From: Beijerinckiaceae bacterium
GTDB lineage: Bacteria; Pseudomonadota; Alphaproteobacteria; Rhizobiales; Beijerinckiaceae
Length of the DNA: 64,000 bases
Assembly (NCBI GenBank): GCA_030684835.1
Contig: JAUXWZ010000109.1
Coordinates: 1 to 64,000 of the forward strand
Direction: 5' to 3'
Shown here: positions 61,044 through 64,000 of the stretch, piece by piece
Layout of the letters: the number at the start of each line of letters is the position of its first letter
Position numbering within the stretch: the first letter of the stretch is position 1
Program-made: the position numbers and the translations under genes
Notes under the pieces: model-generated
Database searches by the model: none
What the model was told of the DNA's origin: nothing
Seen by the model: only the letters and a program-made list of their open reading frames with translations

Positions 61044-61864
61044 GCGGCGCGGACCAAACCCTCAGCCGGCCCGCCCAACGCCTGCTCGAAGCTCTGTCCT
61101 GCGAGGGCGCCTACGCCATGCGCGATGAAATCCGCGAAGGCGTCATCGTCGCCGCCCCGCGTAAGGGCGTTTCGGCGCCGTCGGGCCGCGCTACGCTGGC
61201 CGCCGCCGATGAACTGGCGATGCGAAACCTCGCCTGCTGGACAGCGGCGGTGGCCTCAGGCCGCAGCCGCCTTCATGTCACGGCCGAAGGTCGCGCATCC
61301 CTTGCGCGTCAGCGGGCGCCTTCCCAAGAGACGCGTTTTCTGGCGCAGCATGTGGCGCTGGAAACCCGCACAATCGAGGGTGTCCGCGCGCTGGTCGATG
61401 CGGAAGAAAGTCCGCTGGCCTGGCTCGCCCGGCGCAAATTGGTGGGCGAGGCCGAGTTCGAGGCGGGCGAACGGCTTCGACGCGATCTCGACATGGGCGC
61501 CATGCTGCCGCGCGTCACTGCGAACTGGTCTGCCCACGTTGCGTCCGGCGCCCGCAGCGCCCGTGGCGGCGATATCACGGACATGGCGCTCGCCGCGCGC
61601 CAGCGGGCAAACATCGCTCTGACGGCAGCCGGGCCAGACTTTTCAGGTCTGCTCGTTGATGTGTGCGGTTTTCTGAAAGGCCTTGAAACTATCGAGGGCG
61701 AGCGCGGTTGGCCGCGTCGCTCCGGCAAGGTGGTGCTGTCGCTGGCCCTAGGCGCGCTCGCGCGTCACTACGGCATCGCGGCGCAGATCAAGGGCCCGGC
61801 GCGCGCAAAAGGCATGCGTCATTGGGGCGCTCAGGATTATCGCCCCATGATCGACGGCGCCTAG
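61040..61864 (+). CDS. DUF6456-domain protein
   Basis: 274 aa from ATG at 61040, overlapping the previous stop. The first half has a winged-helix-like pattern (LSRPAQRLLEALSCEGAYAM). The centre is a helical HVALETRTIEGVRALVDAEE. The second half has the DUF6456 helical text SPLAWLARRKLVGEAEFEAG, ERLRRDLDMGAMLPRVTANW, and DVCGFLKGLETIEGERGWPR. Ends with RSGKVVLSLALGALARHYGI. Widespread in Alphaproteobacteria; function unknown, DNA binding suspected. Ends four bases into the convergent sufE. Confidence 0.88.
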   Translation: MSGADQTLSRPAQRLLEALSCEGAYAMRDEIREGVIVAAPRKGVSAPSGRATLAAADELAMRNLACWTAAVASGRSRLHVTAEGRASLARQRAPSQETRFLAQHVALETRTIEGVRALVDAEESPLAWLARRKLVGEAEFEAGERLRRDLDMGAMLPRVTANWSAHVASGARSARGGDITDMALAARQRANIALTAAGPDFSGLLVDVCGFLKGLETIEGERGWPRRSGKVVLSLALGALARHYGIAAQIKGPARAKGMRHWGAQDYRPMIDGA

Positions 61865-62286
61865 GCGGCGTTCGCCGCGGCGGTCGCGTCGCGGCGAATG
61901 CGCTCCACCATGGAGCGCACGCCGTTGGAGCGTTGGGGGGTCAGATGCTCGATCAGCCCCAGTTTCGCGAACGTGGCCAGCGCATCGGTGTCGAGAATGT
62001 CGCGCGCCGTGCGGCCCGAGTAAAGCGTGAGGATGATGGCCACGAGCCCGCGCACGATATGGGCGTCGCTGTCGGCATTAAACGAGAGGACGCGTTCGCC
62101 CCGGTCGTTGCGAGCAACAATCGTTTCAAGCCAAACTTGGCTGGCGCAGCCGCGCACGCGATTTTCTTCCGTCCGCGCAGCCTCCGGCAACTCGGGCAGG
62201 GCGCGGCCGAGCTCAATGACGTAGCGATACCGCTCCTCCCAATCGTCAATCAGGGCGAAGTCGTCGATGATGTCGTCGATCGTCAT
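61861..62286 (-). CDS. sufE: SufE-family Fe-S metabolism protein
   Basis: 141 aa. Accepts sulfur from the SufS cysteine desulfurase. Typical start TIDDIIDDFALIDDWEERYR, then YVIELGRALPELPEAARTEE, the active cysteine in NRVRGCASQVWLETIV, and HIVRGLVAIILTLYSGRTAR. No suf operon genes are beside it. Convergent with the DUF6456 gene, overlapping by four bases. Confidence 0.95.
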   Translation of the reverse strand: MTIDDIIDDFALIDDWEERYRYVIELGRALPELPEAARTEENRVRGCASQVWLETIVARNDRGERVLSFNADSDAHIVRGLVAIILTLYSGRTARDILDTDALATFAKLGLIEHLTPQRSNGVRSMVERIRRDATAAANAA

Positions 62287-62421
62287 AAAATCAGGGTCAT
62301 GGAGCGAGGGGTTATGGAACGAGGGGTCATGGCGATCCGGGCTTTTAGCGTCTCGGCCTCTATATGGAAGAGACCTCGCCTTGGCGCCAGCTTTTATCGA
62401 CCCGTCGCAGATCTCGCCTGA

Positions 62422-62676
62422 TCAGAAGCGGTCGGTTGCGTTCTTGACCATCTGCTTTGCGATGCCCAGGCATTCGTCGCTATTTTTCAAGCACATGCGC
62501 TCGGCGTCGCTCATGGCCCTCTCAGCCGCAAGGGTCGTGCGATCCATGGCGGATCGCACCATCTTGTCCTGCGCCACCGCGCGGGCCACTTCGCTTTTCA
62601 CCCTGTTGGCCTCTCCTTCTGGCAGAAGAAGAAAAACCATCGCCAGGCAAAACGCGCTCTTGAGAATGAAGGACAT
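62422..62676 (-). CDS. Small DUF5330-like exported protein, 84 aa
   Basis: An N-terminal hydrophobic segment (FILKSAFCLAMVFLLLPEG) is followed by a helical part (EVARAVAQDKMVRSAMDRTT) and RMCLKNSDECLGIAKQMVKN with two cysteines. It matches the general style of DUF5330 proteins found beside sufE in Hyphomicrobiales. Function unknown. It lies 136 bases upstream of sufE. Confidence 0.75.
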   Translation of the reverse strand: MSFILKSAFCLAMVFLLLPEGEANRVKSEVARAVAQDKMVRSAMDRTTLAAERAMSDAERMCLKNSDECLGIAKQMVKNATDRF

Positions 62677-62946
62677 GCAACAGCTCCGCTTTCGGTCGGG
62701 CTAAAGTCGCATGGCCGCGTGAAAGTCAGTTCAACAAAACGCCTTGGATTCGTCCGCCGCCGTCGAGCTTTCCTTAAGCATGCGTGAGAGGACCATTTCA
62801 GCAAGGTATTCTAAACCATGCGGGCCGAAAGCAGGGTCCCGGACAGCTTAAAGCATGCTCCAGGGTGGTTTCCCGGGGCGGCGCGCCCGGGGCTTAGGGT
62901 TCGTTTAAGAGCCACCTGCGAAGTTGCATCAAGGGAAGCGGCGTGG

Positions 62947-64000
62947 ATGCTTCCGGAGTGTGTATGCGTGAAGATGTTTTTGCGTCTTTGGGAAATGGCG
63001 AAGGGGATGGCGCACGATAGCGCGTCCGCTCCGCTTGATCGCGAACGCCATGCCCTGTTCATCGCGAGCAAGCTGGCGTTGGCCGTGGCCGCGCTGACGT
63101 GCGCTCCGCTTTATCTTGCCCTTGTCGGTGCGCCATCGGGCGTTGATTCGGTCGCCCTGGTTTTTGCGCTCATTCCGTTGGCCTGCGTCCTCGCAGCCTC
63201 CCGCACGGGTGATCTCGTGGGCGCCGCGGGCCTTGGCGTTGCGGGCCTCATTGGTTTTGTGCTTTCCGTCTCCTTCTCGGCGCCCGGCGTTGCTGGCATT
63301 GCAGGGGCGCTGCTTGTGGCTGCGCCGCTGGAAGCCATGATCGCCGGCAGCATTCCGCTCGTAGGAGCCGCCGCTGTGGCCGCGTTGGCGGCGGCATTCG
63401 TTTGCGCCTTTCTTGGCGCGGGGCACACTATTGCTTTCGCCCCCTCTGTCCTCTTCCTCTGCCTTGGCGTCGGCTATTCCGCCATTGTTTGCGCAGGCCT
63501 CGTCCGGCTGCAGAAGCTGCGCCGAAATTCTGGCGACACGACTCGCGCCGATTTCGATGGCTTGTCGGCAGTCCTGCCCGATCTTGTGCTTCACCTCGAC
63601 CGGACGGGCGCGGTGCTTGGCGGCGCGCAGCAACCTGCGTCGCTATTTGGACTGAGCGCGCGCGATTTGTCAGGCCGCGGCCTGTTCGAGCGCGTGCATG
63701 TCGGCGACCGGCCGCTTTTCCTCAAGACGGTTTCTGACGCGGCGCTCGCCAGTTCAGCGGGTGAGGCGGATGTCCGCATACGCGGCGGCGCGACTGAAGA
63801 TGACGCCGTGTGGTTTGGCGAGGTGCGTCTGCGCGTTGGTCGTATTGAAACAAAAGGCGAGCCGCGTTTGTTCGCGATTCTCCGCGACGTGCGCGAAGAG
63901 AAAGCGCATGCGGATGAATTGGCGGCGGCCCGTGAGCAAGCCGAGCAAAGCGGCGCGTCGAAGGACCGGTTCCTCGCCAACATCAGCCACGAGTTGCGCA
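62947..64000 (+). CDS. PAS-domain sensor histidine kinase, 5' part
   Basis: Open to the window end, 351 codons seen. ATG at 62947 or 62974 may start it. Several hydrophobic segments from about residue 40 to 175 (LFIASKLALAVAALTCAPLY, GLGVAGLIGFVLSVSFSAPG) give a membrane domain. A PAS-like region follows (LPDLVLHLDRTGAVLGGAQQ and WFGEVRLRVGRIETKGEPRL), then the HisKA H-box RFLANISHELR at the very end. The catalytic ATPase domain lies beyond the window. Similar kinases neighbour sufE in other Hyphomicrobiales. Confidence 0.9.
   Translation, partial: MLPECVCVKMFLRLWEMAKGMAHDSASAPLDRERHALFIASKLALAVAALTCAPLYLALVGAPSGVDSVALVFALIPLACVLAASRTGDLVGAAGLGVAGLIGFVLSVSFSAPGVAGIAGALLVAAPLEAMIAGSIPLVGAAAVAALAAAFVCAFLGAGHTIAFAPSVLFLCLGVGYSAIVCAGLVRLQKLRRNSGDTTRADFDGLSAVLPDLVLHLDRTGAVLGGAQQPASLFGLSARDLSGRGLFERVHVGDRPLFLKTVSDAALASSAGEADVRIRGGATEDDAVWFGEVRLRVGRIETKGEPRLFAILRDVREEKAHADELAAAREQAEQSGASKDRFLANISHELR

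Overview
The window is a high-GC bacterial chromosome segment (clearly above 60 % GC by eye except in two patches). Gene content and style point to an alphaproteobacterium, most likely of the order Hyphomicrobiales (Rhizobiales). Pointers are a MucR/Ros regulator, a GAAC-N7-GAAC LexA box in front of imuA-imuB-dnaE2, a DUF1499 protein, a DUF6456-type protein, a SufE plus short DUF5330-like protein, and livKHMGF transport operons. No tRNA, rRNA or CRISPR array was seen.

Layout. 1-3033: the 3' part of a giant Pls-type nonribosomal peptide synthetase (adenylation end, carrier domain, six membrane helices interleaved with three soluble LbH-like domains). 3145-6218: aroC followed by a folate cluster folP-folB-folK. 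6294-13752: mixed envelope functions (secreted hydrolase, putative barrel protein with a poly-proline/Cys tail overlapping a GT-B glycosyltransferase, phosphodiester glycosidase-like protein, histone-deacetylase-like amidohydrolase, L,D-transpeptidase lipoprotein, exported phosphoesterase). 13835-19932: a lone receiver protein, then the SOS mutasome imuA-imuB-dnaE2. 20000-21683: a metallo-beta-lactamase-fold hydrolase and a DUF1499 membrane protein. 21827-30429: a long co-directional uptake/catabolism run: an orphan TctC/Bug binding protein, a phosphoesterase, an SDR, a complete LivKHMGF importer and a MetE-C-like methyltransferase. 30558-42497: pyroglutamyl peptidase, lipoprotein hydrolase, methylmalonyl-CoA mutase (mutA, a small exported protein, mutB), a TerC-family membrane protein, a HerA-like ATPase and an M20 peptidase. 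42498-48642: panC-panB, a haloacid-dehalogenase, murJ, a polyprenyl-phosphate-type GT2 and a YdjC deacetylase. 48801-50613: an SDR/FAD-oxidoreductase pair of about 50 % GC that looks foreign. 50911-57065: exported phosphoesterase, sodB, a proline/alanine-rich two-helix membrane protein, an isochorismatase-like hydrolase and oligopeptidase B. 57308-64000: mucR and a conserved alphaproteobacterial block (two uncharacterised proteins, DUF6456, SufE, DUF5330-like, and a PAS histidine kinase cut by the window end).

The most striking accessory item is an intact IS1595-family element (58103-60472, 2370 bp) inserted in the middle of that last block. Its ends can be set to the base: 25-bp perfect terminal inverted repeats and an 8-bp target duplication. 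Besides the transposase it carries about 1.35 kb of cargo. The cargo is a candidate structured RNA ending in an intrinsic terminator, a small charged protein whose start codon overlaps head-to-head with that of a 202-aa protein bearing a HEPN-like R-N-x3-H motif, and a third small ORF at the right end. The target site itself already carried the outer 7 bp of the element's end, and the insertion cut between a gene and its ribosome binding site. That cargo and the Pls-like synthetase are the best candidates for something undescribed.
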